From Actinomadura sp. WMMA1423 (GTDB taxonomy: Bacteria; Actinomycetota; Actinomycetes; Streptosporangiales; Streptosporangiaceae), in NCBI RefSeq assembly GCF_006547145.1, contig NZ_CP041244.1:7812001-7876000 (forward strand): DNA of 64,000 bases. Reading direction: 5' to 3'. The notes beneath the pieces are model-generated. The model had not been told where the DNA came from, made no database searches, and saw only the letters and a program-made list of their open reading frames with translations. How positions within the stretch are numbered: the stretch's first letter is position 1; each line of letters begins with the position of its first letter. A program made the translations under genes and the position numbers. Shown here piece by piece: positions 22,528 to 30,333 of this stretch.

Positions 22528-23484
22528 ATGCTCCGGCTCTGGCTCGACTACGAGGACCTCACCCGGATTCGCATCACTCCCGGCCTCTCGCCGCTCGCCC
22601 AGACCGTTCTCGGGGCCCAGGCCCTGCGCGCTTGCGGGCCCGAGCCGATTCCCGGCGCATGGCGGGCGCGGACGCGCGCCAGGCTCACCGGCCCGTCCCG
22701 CCTGCTGCTCGAACTGGTGCCGCCCGGACGCTGGTTCCCCGACTTCCTGACCCCCTACACGCGAGTGCCCGGAATCGAGTCGGAGCTCGACGCCGTCGCG
22801 TCCACGCCCGCCCGGCGGATCCGCGCCGAACTGGAGCGGTCGCACGGCTCGCGGCCCCCCGCCTCGTGGCTGCCGCGCCTCGCCGGCGGGGACGGGGAGA
22901 CCATGCGGACGCTGGTCCGCGGGCTGCGCGACTTCCACCGCGCCGCGCTAGCGGACTCGTGGCAGGACCTCGGCGACCACCTGTGCGCCGAGGCGTCCCG
23001 CCATGCCCGGACGATGGCCCGTGACGGCATCGGCGGCCTGCTCGGGAGCCTGCACCCCGCCATCCGCTGGACGTCCCCGGTCCTGGAGGTCGAGACGTTG
23101 TACGACGGCGACGTCCGCCTGGGCGGGCGCGGGCTCCTCCTCATGCCCTCGGTGTTCGTCACCGGACCGCGCGTCCTGGGCTCGGGCGCCGGTCCGGCGG
23201 TCGTGGTGGTCCCCTCGTCCCGGCCCATCAGCGGAACGGGCGACACCCTGCCGCGGGTGTTCGGCCGGACCCGCGCCGCCGTGATCCGGCTGGTGGGCGC
23301 GGACGGAGAGCTCACGACCGGGACGCTCGCGGCCCGGCTCGGGGTCAGCGCGGCGTCCGCCTCCCAGCACGCCACCGCCCTGCGCGGAGCGGGCCTGCTC
23401 ACCAGCGAGCGCCGGGGCAAGACGGTGCACCACGCGCTGACGCCGCTCGGGGAGCGGTTCCTACGCGGCGGTCCGCCGGAGTGA
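22528..23484 (+). CDS. ArsR-type winged-helix regulator with DUF5937-like N-terminal domain
   Basis: A 318-residue regulator: an unusual N-terminal ~240 residues (LRLWLDYEDLTRIRITPGLS, TLYDGDVRLGGRGLLLMPSVF) as in the DUF5937/ArsR fusions of actinomycetes, and a C-terminal winged helix (GTLAARLGVSAASASQHATA, then LLTSERRGKTVHHALTPLG). It belongs to a family often annotated as helix-turn-helix transcriptional regulator with no known ligand. It is divergent from the secreted hydrolase gene, and the shared 75-bp region contains an A/T-rich patch (TTAAATGTCGTATTCT) fit for promoters. Control of that gene is likely. Confidence 0.8.
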   Translation: MLRLWLDYEDLTRIRITPGLSPLAQTVLGAQALRACGPEPIPGAWRARTRARLTGPSRLLLELVPPGRWFPDFLTPYTRVPGIESELDAVASTPARRIRAELERSHGSRPPASWLPRLAGGDGETMRTLVRGLRDFHRAALADSWQDLGDHLCAEASRHARTMARDGIGGLLGSLHPAIRWTSPVLEVETLYDGDVRLGGRGLLLMPSVFVTGPRVLGSGAGPAVVVVPSSRPISGTGDTLPRVFGRTRAAVIRLVGADGELTTGTLAARLGVSAASASQHATALRGAGLLTSERRGKTVHHALTPLGERFLRGGPPE

Positions 23485-23485
23485 G

Positions 23486-23519
23486 AGGACCCCGCTCCCG
23501 GACGCGGGAGCGGGGTCCT
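23486..23519. terminator. Strong bidirectional hairpin terminator
   Basis: AGGACCCCGCTCCCG (23486-23500) pairs perfectly with CGGGAGCGGGGTCCT (23505-23519) around a 4-nt loop. It begins 2 bp after the regulator stop and lies before the convergent beta-helix gene, so it can serve both strands. Confidence 0.85.
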
Positions 23520-23536
23520 TCTGCCGGCGTCCCCGT

Positions 23537-24655
23537 TCAGTGGTGCTCTGAGCAGAGGCCGTCCGGGTCCGAGGTCCGGCACAGGTTGCGGCGGAAGCGG
23601 TTGGTCCCGCTGCCGCTCTTGTCGACGATGTCGTAGGGCTCGTTCCTCAGCGCGACGTTGGCCGCGATCAGGTTGTGGCGCGCGGGCCTGGCGTGGCCGC
23701 TCTCCGGGGCCACGCCCGGGAAGAGGACGATGCCGCCCGAGTAGGGCAGTTCCCCCTTGTTGAACTTCACGATGTTCTTGGCGACGATGTTGCCCTCGCC
23801 GCCGAAGAGCAGCACGCCCGTGCCGCCGAGCGCCGGGACGGGGTCGTGCTCCTCGCAGGTCCGGTTGTTCTTGAAGATCTTGTTCTTCACGACCTTGTTG
23901 TGGCCCTGACCGCCCGGCTGCCCGTCGTCCACCAGGGCGACGCCGACGCAGTTGCCGGCGATCTCGTTGCCGTAGACCTCGACGTGGTGGGCGTGCCGGA
24001 CGAGGACGCCGAGGGTGTTGCCGAAGCTGTGGTTCTCGGCCACGACGGTCCCGCGGGCGTGGTCGCCCCCGCGGGCGCCCCCCGGGCCGCGCGCGTCGGC
24101 GGTGTCGCCGACGTAGAGCCCGGCGTCCTCGCTGTTGTCGAGGGTCCAGTTCCACTGGAACCGGCCGCGCGTGGAGCGGTACTCGGCGATGCCGTACTCG
24201 CCGTTCTGCTTGGCCAGGACGGCCAGGACGCTGAGGCGGTCGGTGTAGATGCCGTGGACGCCGGTCTCCTCGAAGCCCCGCACGGTCAGGTTCCGGATCG
24301 TCACCCCCCTGACCGGGTGCCTCGGGCTGCCGACCACGCAGATCCCCATGCCGGGCGCCTTGGCCCTCGCGCAGTGGTCGCGGTGGCCCGGACGCAGGAC
24401 GGTCCTGTTGCCCTCGCCGCGGATGGTGAGGCGCTTGCGGACGAGGACGCCTCCCGCGTAGTGGCCCGCCTTGAGCAGGATGGTGTCGCCGGGCCGGGCG
24501 CGGTCGACCGCCCGCTGGATCGAATGGCCGGGCCTCACCACGTGGACCCGTCCCCGCGTGCCGCCGCCGTCGGCCGCCTGGCTCGCCGGCGCCGTGGAAG
24601 CGAGCCCCGTCAGCGCGACGGCGGTGGCCGCCGAAGCCGCGAATATCTGCTTCAT
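23537..24655 (-). CDS. Secreted right-handed parallel beta-helix protein
   Basis: A 372-residue exported protein. The signal peptide is MKQIFAASAATAVALTGLA with likely cleavage after SQA near residue 28. PGHSIQRAVDRARPGDTILL is the typical first turn of pectate-lyase-like/DUF1565 beta-helices, and repeated turns follow (VRGVTIRNLTVRGFE, HVEVYGNEIAGNCVG, NLIAANVALRNEPYDI). Six or more Cys suggest disulfides. Such proteins include polysaccharide lyases and epimerases; no catalytic set can be assigned. The ATG at 24655 follows GGGGGAAAGGG. An upstream ATG at 24709 would precede the signal peptide with charged residues and is less likely. Confidence 0.8.
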   Translation of the reverse strand: MKQIFAASAATAVALTGLASTAPASQAADGGGTRGRVHVVRPGHSIQRAVDRARPGDTILLKAGHYAGGVLVRKRLTIRGEGNRTVLRPGHRDHCARAKAPGMGICVVGSPRHPVRGVTIRNLTVRGFEETGVHGIYTDRLSVLAVLAKQNGEYGIAEYRSTRGRFQWNWTLDNSEDAGLYVGDTADARGPGGARGGDHARGTVVAENHSFGNTLGVLVRHAHHVEVYGNEIAGNCVGVALVDDGQPGGQGHNKVVKNKIFKNNRTCEEHDPVPALGGTGVLLFGGEGNIVAKNIVKFNKGELPYSGGIVLFPGVAPESGHARPARHNLIAANVALRNEPYDIVDKSGSGTNRFRRNLCRTSDPDGLCSEHH

Positions 24656-24958
24656 CCCTTTCCCCCGTTCTTCGGCTCCATGATCGGAGCCTGTGAAAAG
24701 AATCTTCACTCATCCCGGGCAGTGGTGATCGTTCGGTCGGTGTGGAGGAGTTAAAGAAACATGCGAGGGTTCGACCTGGCCAGGGGATCGCGTTTATTAA
24801 ATGGCTGGACTTCGTTTTATTGACGGGTTTCCGGCGATTTCGGGTGGCTGGATGGCGCGCAGGGCGGGGCCGGACGCGCCGGGGCGGCGCGCGGGCGCGG
24901 CAGGCGGACGGGGTGCGCGGCGGGCCTGTGAGCAACGTCTCAGCGGGCCGCGTCGCGC
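24656..24958. other. Non-coding stretch upstream of glnII
   Basis: No gene is supported here. The DNA is less GC-rich around 24670-24830 (runs such as GAGTTAAAGAAACATGCGAGG) and probably contains promoters for the beta-helix gene on the minus strand. The last part becomes GC-rich before the GlnR-like box. Confidence 0.5.
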
Positions 24959-24996
24959 GTTACATGCCGTTCACAAAAGGGCAACAGGTGTGAAAT
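24959..24996 (+). promoter_or_regulatory. Candidate GlnR box upstream of glnII
   Basis: Four pentamers stand at exact 6-bp spacing: GTTAC (24959), TTCAC (24970), GCAAC (24981), GAAAT (24992). The established actinomycete GlnR consensus is gTnAC-n6-GaAAC repeated at 11-bp steps. The match is imperfect, but the spacing and position, 64 bp before the glnII start, fit a nitrogen-control operator. Confidence 0.55.
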
Positions 24997-25059
24997 GCCA
25001 GGTTGGCACGTTCTGTGAGGCCGAACCCGCAAGGCCCGGCAGACACGAAGGGACCCACG

Positions 25060-26073
25060 TTGAGCTACAAGGCCGAGTACATCTGGATCGACGGCACCGA
25101 GCCGACCGCCCGGCTGCGGTCGAAGACGAGGATCCTCGCCGACGGGGCCGACCTGCCGGACTGGGGGTTCGACGGGTCCAGCACGAACCAGGCGCCCGGC
25201 GACCACTCGGACTGCGTGCTGAAGCCGGTCTTCTCCTGTCCGGACCCGATCCGGGGCGGCGACCACAAGCTCGTGCTGTGCGAGGTCTACCTCGTCGACG
25301 GCACGCCCCACGAGACCAACACCAGGGCCAAGCTGCGGCCCGTCGCCGAGCAGTACGAGTCGCAGGACTCCTGGTACGGCATCGAGCAGGAGTACACGTT
25401 CTACAAGGACGGCCGCCCGCTCGGCTTCCCCGAGCGCGGCTACCCGGCCCCGCAGGGCTTCTACTACTGCGGCGTGGGCTCGGACGAGGTGTTCGGCCGC
25501 GACATCGTCGAGGAGCACCTGGACGCCTGCCTGGCCGCGGGCCTGAAGATCTCCGGCATCAACGCCGAGGTCATGCCCGGCCAGTGGGAGTTCCAGATCG
25601 GCCCGGCGGGCACGATCGAGGTCGGCGACCACCTGTGGATCGCCCGGTGGCTGCTCTACCGCATCGCCGAGAACCACGACGTGTCCGCGACGCTCGACCC
25701 GAAGCCGGTCGAGGGCGACTGGAACGGCGCCGGCGCGCACACCAACTTCTCGACCAAGGCCATGCGCGAGGGCTACGACGCGATCATCGCGGCGTGCGAG
25801 GCGCTCGCCGAGAAGGCGCAGGAGCACGTCACCGGGTACGGCGCCGACATCGAGCGGCGGCTGACCGGCATGCACGAGACGGCCCCGTGGAGCGAGTTCA
25901 GCTACGGCGTGTCGAACCGCGGCGCCTCGGTGCGGATCCCGTGGCAGGTCGAGGTGGAGAAGAAGGGCTACATCGAGGACCGCCGCCCGAACGCCAACGT
26001 CGACCCGTACGTGGTGGCCCGCCTGATCACGGGCACCTGCTGCGCGGCGCTGGAGAAGGCCGGCCTGGTCTGA
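25060..26073 (+). CDS. glnII: Glutamine synthetase type II
   Basis: Eukaryotic-type (GSII) glutamine synthetase: glutamate + ammonia + ATP to glutamine, decameric, not adenylylated. The 337-residue length is typical. Motifs are WGFDGSSTNQA (Asp/Ser loop near residue 30), the metal-ligand strand WYGIEQEYTF, GINAEVMPGQWEFQIGP, DWNGAGAHTNFSTKAMRE and the C-terminal SNRGASVRIP and DRRPNANVDPY. The TTG at 25060 is chosen from homology (family start M/L-x-Y-K-A-E-Y-I-W-I-D-G) with GAAGGGA upstream. A GlnR-like box upstream suggests induction under nitrogen limitation, as known for Streptomyces glnII. Confidence 0.96.
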   Translation: MSYKAEYIWIDGTEPTARLRSKTRILADGADLPDWGFDGSSTNQAPGDHSDCVLKPVFSCPDPIRGGDHKLVLCEVYLVDGTPHETNTRAKLRPVAEQYESQDSWYGIEQEYTFYKDGRPLGFPERGYPAPQGFYYCGVGSDEVFGRDIVEEHLDACLAAGLKISGINAEVMPGQWEFQIGPAGTIEVGDHLWIARWLLYRIAENHDVSATLDPKPVEGDWNGAGAHTNFSTKAMREGYDAIIAACEALAEKAQEHVTGYGADIERRLTGMHETAPWSEFSYGVSNRGASVRIPWQVEVEKKGYIEDRRPNANVDPYVVARLITGTCCAALEKAGLV

Positions 26074-26096
26074 CAGCCCGGCCGAGCGGGTTCGAG

Positions 26097-26125
26097 GCCC
26101 CGGGGAGCGCGGCGCTCCCCGGGGC
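26097..26125 (+). terminator. Hairpin terminator of glnII
   Basis: GCCCCGGGGAGC (26097-26108) pairs with GCTCCCCGGGGC (26114-26125) around a 5-nt loop, 23 bp after the glnII stop. Confidence 0.8.
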
Positions 26126-26243
26126 TCCGCCGTGTTCTGCCATTCGGGAGAACGCGGCCAAACATCTGCAAAATGGTGAGGTTGGGCGAGTTCCTCCCTA
26201 CGGGCCCGGGTAGCACTCCTACGTTCGCACCGGGGGAGGCAAC

Positions 26244-26879
26244 ATGCCCGACTCATCCTTCGGGCGGAACTCCGGTGGCCTGCCGGGCAGGCACGCCGGC
26301 CGCCCAGCGCCGCGTCCGTGGGAGCGCTCGTTCCGCTGCCCCTCCGCGGCGCGGCGGCGCCCGACGGAAGCGCCGCCCAAACGGTACGAGGACTTCATCG
26401 CGTTCCACGAGGAGGTCTCCAGGGAGGAGTCCGGCCCGCCGCTGCGCCCGCTGTGGTGGACGGGGGTGTCCGCCGCCCTGGTCGGCGGGGGCCTGGCGTT
26501 CGCCGTGGTGATGGGGCTGCGGGCGGCGTTCGGTGTCGAGGTGCCGGTGTTCGCGGGCGGGCACGCCTCCGCGGCGCCCGCCGCGACGAGCTACGCGCTG
26601 TGCGCCTCGGCGGCGACGATCCAGGCCACCGCGCTCATGCACCTGCTGCTGTCGTCGGCGGCGCACCCGATCCGCGCGTTCGCGTGGATCGGCGGGATCG
26701 CGGTGCTGCTGCTGACGATCCTGCCGCTGACCATCCACGGCAGGCTCGACGCGGCGCTCGCGACGTCCGGGATCAACCTGGCCGGCGGGTCGGCCGTGGT
26801 GGCGCTGCTGTGCGCCGTGGTCGCGGCGTCCTCCCGGCAGTTCCCGTGGGACGGCCCGTTCAGACGCGCCCGACCCTGA
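26244..26879 (+). CDS. Four-helix membrane protein, DUF6069-like
   Basis: A 211-residue integral membrane protein. A basic, Pro/Arg-rich cytoplasmic N terminus of about 70 residues precedes four hydrophobic segments at roughly 72-95, 112-132, 141-160 and 174-196 (for example VSAALVGGGLAFAVVMGLRA, IGGIAVLLLTILPL). The layout resembles actinobacterial DUF6069 proteins, but the match is from memory and uncertain. The 3' end overlaps the convergent gene by 20 bp. No functional residues stand out. Confidence 0.65.
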   Translation: MPDSSFGRNSGGLPGRHAGRPAPRPWERSFRCPSAARRRPTEAPPKRYEDFIAFHEEVSREESGPPLRPLWWTGVSAALVGGGLAFAVVMGLRAAFGVEVPVFAGGHASAAPAATSYALCASAATIQATALMHLLLSSAAHPIRAFAWIGGIAVLLLTILPLTIHGRLDAALATSGINLAGGSAVVALLCAVVAASSRQFPWDGPFRRARP

Positions 26880-27687
26880 TCGTCAGCGGGCCGGGCGCCG
26901 CCGAGGAGACGACTCGGACGTGCCGCAGCCGCCGCCGCACCTGCACGTCCACCGGCTCGTCCGGCGCCAGCAGCCGCAGCTCGCGGTGCATCCCGGAGAA
27001 GCCGAGGCACAGCGAGACGTCCCAGGTCCCGCGGGGCAGCGGGTCGTCGATGAACGCCCGCGTCGCCGGCACCGCGGCCCTGAAGCAGAGCCGGTCCGGA
27101 CGCTCCTCCAGCGCGGCGATGACCTCGTAGACGTGCCGCGTGCGCCGCTCGGTCATCAGCAGCGTCCCGGAGACCGGCATGCCGGTGCGCCGCAGCTCCA
27201 GGTGCCCGGCGACGACGACCTCCTCGCGCTCGGCGTTCCAGCTCAGCGCGTCGGCGGCGAGGGACCCGGCGACGTGCGGGCGGCCGCCGACGTCGATCGC
27301 CAGGGCGCCCTCGGCGCCGAAGTAGGCGACCACCGTGCAGGAGCCCGGCAGGAACCGCCGCAGGGGCGAGGCGTCCACGTCGGGCGCGCGGTCCCGGCCG
27401 AGCGGGACGACGGAGGTCTCCATCGGCGCCTCGACCGAGAGGCTCACGTCCCACAGCCCGCCCGGCAGCGGATGCCCGCCGACGACGGAGGCGACGTCGA
27501 CCTCCGCCTCGAACGCGGCGCGCCCGCCCCGCCTCTCGACCGAGGCGGGCACGCGCAGCAGGCCGTCGCCGTCGCGCTCGCGCAGCAGCAGTTCGATCTC
27601 CGAGACGGCGCCGTCGGGCTTGAGGGTCCCGGCGAGCCGCAGCGCGGACCCCTCCCAGCCGATCTCCGTCAGAAGAGGGTCTGGCAT
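26860..27687 (-). CDS. Hypothetical protein with duplicated beta-sandwich modules
   Basis: A 275-residue soluble protein containing at least two related modules: the first ends LPGGLWDVSLSVEAPM and the second LPRGTWDVSLCLGFSGM, each followed by a strand run. An opening TEIGWEGSALRLAGTL segment recalls the small beta-sandwich repeats found beside teichoic-acid-type glycosyltransferases and glycerophosphotransferases in actinomycetes. No transferase domain is attached. ATG 27687 has GGAGGCGG upstream. It is followed by a universal-stress-protein gene further upstream on the same strand. Function unknown; a carbohydrate or protein binding role is only a guess. Confidence 0.6.
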   Translation of the reverse strand: MPDPLLTEIGWEGSALRLAGTLKPDGAVSEIELLLRERDGDGLLRVPASVERRGGRAAFEAEVDVASVVGGHPLPGGLWDVSLSVEAPMETSVVPLGRDRAPDVDASPLRRFLPGSCTVVAYFGAEGALAIDVGGRPHVAGSLAADALSWNAEREEVVVAGHLELRRTGMPVSGTLLMTERRTRHVYEVIAALEERPDRLCFRAAVPATRAFIDDPLPRGTWDVSLCLGFSGMHRELRLLAPDEPVDVQVRRRLRHVRVVSSAAPGPLTIRVGRV

Positions 27688-27803
27688 CGCCGCCTCCGCC
27701 CGTCCGTCCCGGCCCTGGCCGCCGGGGCCCTGGCCGTCGCGGCCTCGTCCTTCTCCGTCACTGCCCCGCCCTTCCCCCAAAGGCGCGGCCGAACCGGGCG
27801 CGC

Positions 27804-28247
27804 TCAGGGCACGACGGTCACCGGCCACCGCCCCGCCTTGACCAGCCGCACGGCGACGGACCCGATCAACCGGTGCCCGGCCTGCGCCGACGCGCCGACG
27901 ACCACGGCGTCCGCGCGGGACTCGTCGGCGACGCGGGCGAGCACGGTGTAGGGGTCGCCCATCTCGGCGACGAAGTCGTAGCGGACCTGCTCGCGCCCGG
28001 CGGCGGCCTCCAGTTCGCGCTGGATCTCCGCGGAGATCTCGTCGGCGGTCTCGCGCAGCGCGGCGGCACCGCCCGGGGTGAGGGTGCCGACCGAGGCGAC
28101 CTGCGCGACGTGCACGACGACGAGCCGGGCGCCGCCGCGGCGCGCGAGCCCCCACGCGTACGCGCCGGCGCGCAGCGACGTCTCGGAGCCGTCCACCCCC
28201 GCCACGATCACCTTCGGGCCGTCGACGCCGTACTCGAACGGCTTCAT
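27804..28247 (-). CDS. Universal stress protein (UspA family)
   Basis: A 147-residue single-domain UspA protein. The first strand KVIVAGVDGSETSLRA and the C-terminal ATP-loop region VVVGASAQAGHRLIGSVAVRLVKAG followed by PVTVVP match the family. The G-x2-G-x9-G-S pattern is altered near its start, so ATP binding is uncertain. Usp proteins help cells survive stress or stasis. It sits between the beta-sandwich gene and the RelA/SpoT homologue on the same strand, with only 32 bp to the latter, so the group may be one transcript. Confidence 0.88.
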   Translation of the reverse strand: MKPFEYGVDGPKVIVAGVDGSETSLRAGAYAWGLARRGGARLVVVHVAQVASVGTLTPGGAAALRETADEISAEIQRELEAAAGREQVRYDFVAEMGDPYTVLARVADESRADAVVVGASAQAGHRLIGSVAVRLVKAGRWPVTVVP

Positions 28248-28279
28248 GTGATCATCACGGCACCAGCGTAATCGGCGGC

Positions 28280-30058
28280 TCAGGGCCGGGTGAAGCGGGC
28301 CAGCAGGTCGTCGAGGGAGAGGGCGCCGGTGCCGAGCGCCCCGTACATCGCGTCGACGTCGGAGTAGCCGAGGTCGCGGGCGACGGCGAGCGAGTCGCCG
28401 CGCGCCTCGGCGGCGAGCAGGTCCAGGCCCCGCCCCGCCAGCGCCATGACGAGGCGGCGCCGGCCGGCGTCGGCGTCCTCCTCGGCGCGGCGCAGCGCGA
28501 GCCGCTGCTGGATGTGGACGCGGGCGGGCACCGTCGCGGCGAAGCCGAGCCAGTCCTCGGACGGGGCGCCCGCCGGGTCGGTGAGGATCTGCACGACGTT
28601 GCCGCTGCGGATCTGCACCGACATGGGCGCGAGCCGCCCGTTGACGACGGCGCCGATGCAGCGGTCGCCGGTGCCGGGGCCGAGCGCGTAGGCGAAGTCG
28701 AGCGCGGTCGCGCCCGCGGGCAGCGGCACGATGTCGCCCCGGGTGGTGAACGCGGCGACGTTGCCGGCGGCGAGGTCGGCGCGGAGCCGGTCAAGGAACT
28801 CGGCGGACGGAGCACCCGACTGCCACGCCAGCAGCCGGCTCAGCCACACGAGGTCGCGGCGCTCGGCGACGGTGGGGCCGGTGTCGCCGCCCGCGTCCCT
28901 GATGTGGGCGACGATGCCGTACTCGGCGACCGGGTGCATCGCCTCGCTGCGGATGATCACCTCGAACGGGTCTCCGTCCGGGCTGATCACGCGGGTGTGC
29001 AGCGAGCGGTAGAGGTTGTCCTTCGGCGTGGCGATGAAGTCGCGGACCTGGCCTGCCACCGGGTGCAGCGCGGCGTGGACGGCGCCGAGCGCGATGTAGC
29101 AGTCGCCGGCGGGGCCGTCGACCAGCAGGAGGAGCCGCGCCGCCTCGCACGGCCGCAGCCCGGCCAGGCCGGCGCCGAACGACTGGTGCACCGCGTACAG
29201 GTGGGAGGGCCTGACCTCGACCCGCGCCCTGACGCCGTGCTCGGCGAGCGAGGACCGCAGCAGCGCCGTCGCGGGCCCGAACGTCGGGCCCGCCCGGCTC
29301 AGCGCCGCCCGGACGGCCCGCCGCGTCGCCTCGTGCGCCTCCGGGAGCCGGGCGGCGAAGGCGAGGTCGTCCATCTCCCGCTTGAGGACGTGGATGCCGA
29401 GCCGCTCCGCGAACGGGACCAGCAGCTCGTGGGACGCCTGGGCGTAGCGGGCGCGCTTGTGCTCGGGCTGGTGGCGCAGCGTCCGCAGGTTGTGCAGCCG
29501 GTCCGCCAGCTTGATGACCAGGACGCGCAGGTCGGCCGCCGCGGCCAGCACGATCTTGCGGAACGTCTCGGCCTCGGCGCGGTCGCCCCAGCGCCTGCCG
29601 TCCAGCTTGGTGACGCCGTCGACCAGCACCGCGATCTCGTCGCCGAAGTCGGCGCGGAGCTCCCCGAGCGTGTACGGGGTGTCCTCGACGGTGTCGTGCA
29701 GGAGCGCGGCCACCAGGGTGGTGGTGTCCAGGCCCATGCCGGCGAGGATCAGCGCGACGGCCAGCGGATGCGTGATGTACGGGGCGCCGGACTTGCGGAG
29801 CTGGCCGCGGTGCATGCGTTCGGCCACCGCGTACCCGCGCAGCAGCTCGGCCTCGGCGGTCCGCGGGGGCGTGTCGCCCGGCCCGGCGGTGCGGTGGCCT
29901 GTGCGGTGGCTCGTGCGGTGGCCTGTGGGGTGGCTCATGCGGTGGGCGGCGAGCAGGGGCGCGAGGGCGGCCCGCACGGGGTCCGGGCCGCCGCCCGCCG
30001 CCGCTCGTCGCCGCGCCGGGAGGCGGAACCGTCCCGTCGCCGGATTCAGCGTCGCCAT
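28280..30058 (-). CDS. RelA/SpoT-family protein, probably hydrolase-only
   Basis: A 592-residue RSH-type protein. The HD hydrolase domain is complete (APYITHPLAVALILAG, LVAALLHDTVEDTPYTL, VIKLADRLHNLRTL). The synthetase region is recognisable (DFIATPKDNLYRSLHTRV, AEYGIVAH) but the D-L-x-x-I-R segment that supplies the catalytic Asp reads PCEAARL, and the usual K/R before it is Ser. A TGS domain follows (FTTRGDIVPLPAGATALDFA). The C-terminal ACT/RIS regulatory region is short. It is shorter than housekeeping Rel (~750-800), so I infer a second RSH that mainly degrades (p)ppGpp. An imperfect T-G-H-R-T-S-H-R repeat marks residues ~40-60. ATG 30058 follows GGGGGCG. Confidence 0.85.
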   Translation of the reverse strand: MATLNPATGRFRLPARRRAAAGGGPDPVRAALAPLLAAHRMSHPTGHRTSHRTGHRTAGPGDTPPRTAEAELLRGYAVAERMHRGQLRKSGAPYITHPLAVALILAGMGLDTTTLVAALLHDTVEDTPYTLGELRADFGDEIAVLVDGVTKLDGRRWGDRAEAETFRKIVLAAAADLRVLVIKLADRLHNLRTLRHQPEHKRARYAQASHELLVPFAERLGIHVLKREMDDLAFAARLPEAHEATRRAVRAALSRAGPTFGPATALLRSSLAEHGVRARVEVRPSHLYAVHQSFGAGLAGLRPCEAARLLLLVDGPAGDCYIALGAVHAALHPVAGQVRDFIATPKDNLYRSLHTRVISPDGDPFEVIIRSEAMHPVAEYGIVAHIRDAGGDTGPTVAERRDLVWLSRLLAWQSGAPSAEFLDRLRADLAAGNVAAFTTRGDIVPLPAGATALDFAYALGPGTGDRCIGAVVNGRLAPMSVQIRSGNVVQILTDPAGAPSEDWLGFAATVPARVHIQQRLALRRAEEDADAGRRRLVMALAGRGLDLLAAEARGDSLAVARDLGYSDVDAMYGALGTGALSLDDLLARFTRP

Positions 30059-30167
30059 CGCGCCCCCGCCTGGCCCGTCCACGGCACACCGCCACGGACT
30101 GTGATCGCCATTATGCGCGATGTGGTGGTCCGGAGGCGAGAGCCCCGCAGGGCCACCTCCGGCCCAT

Positions 30168-30205
30168 GCCGTGCCAAGGGAGGTTCGAATCTCCTTTGCC
30201 GTGCC
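30168..30205 (+). other. tRNA-T-arm-like hairpin between 8-bp direct repeats
   Basis: GCCGTGCC occurs at 30168 and 30198. Between them is AAGGGAGGTTCGAATCTCC, which looks like a tRNA T arm with a damaged stem, followed by GCCGTGCCGCCA. No matching acceptor 5' strand or anticodon arm is found upstream. It may be a tRNA 3'-end remnant in the 275-bp gap between the RelA/SpoT gene and the synthase genes. Confidence 0.3.
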
Positions 30206-30333
30206 GCCATACAACCCGCATCCGGGTGTGTCGTCCCCGTGTTCGGGGCGTCGCCGAACGTAGTCTGTCGGACCGTTGTTTGCGAGCCGCGCCGGTCACG
30301 CGCCGTGCCGCGCGGGACGTCGGGGGGCAGTGC

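Noticed and set aside
22453..24935. Long minus-strand frames opposite the ArsR-like regulator
   Set aside because: Arg/Ser/Pro shadow composition; the plus-strand frame has a recognisable winged helix and correct codon bias.
30160..30212. A complete tRNA gene
   Set aside because: There is no acceptor partner, D arm or anticodon arm, and the T stem has a mismatch.
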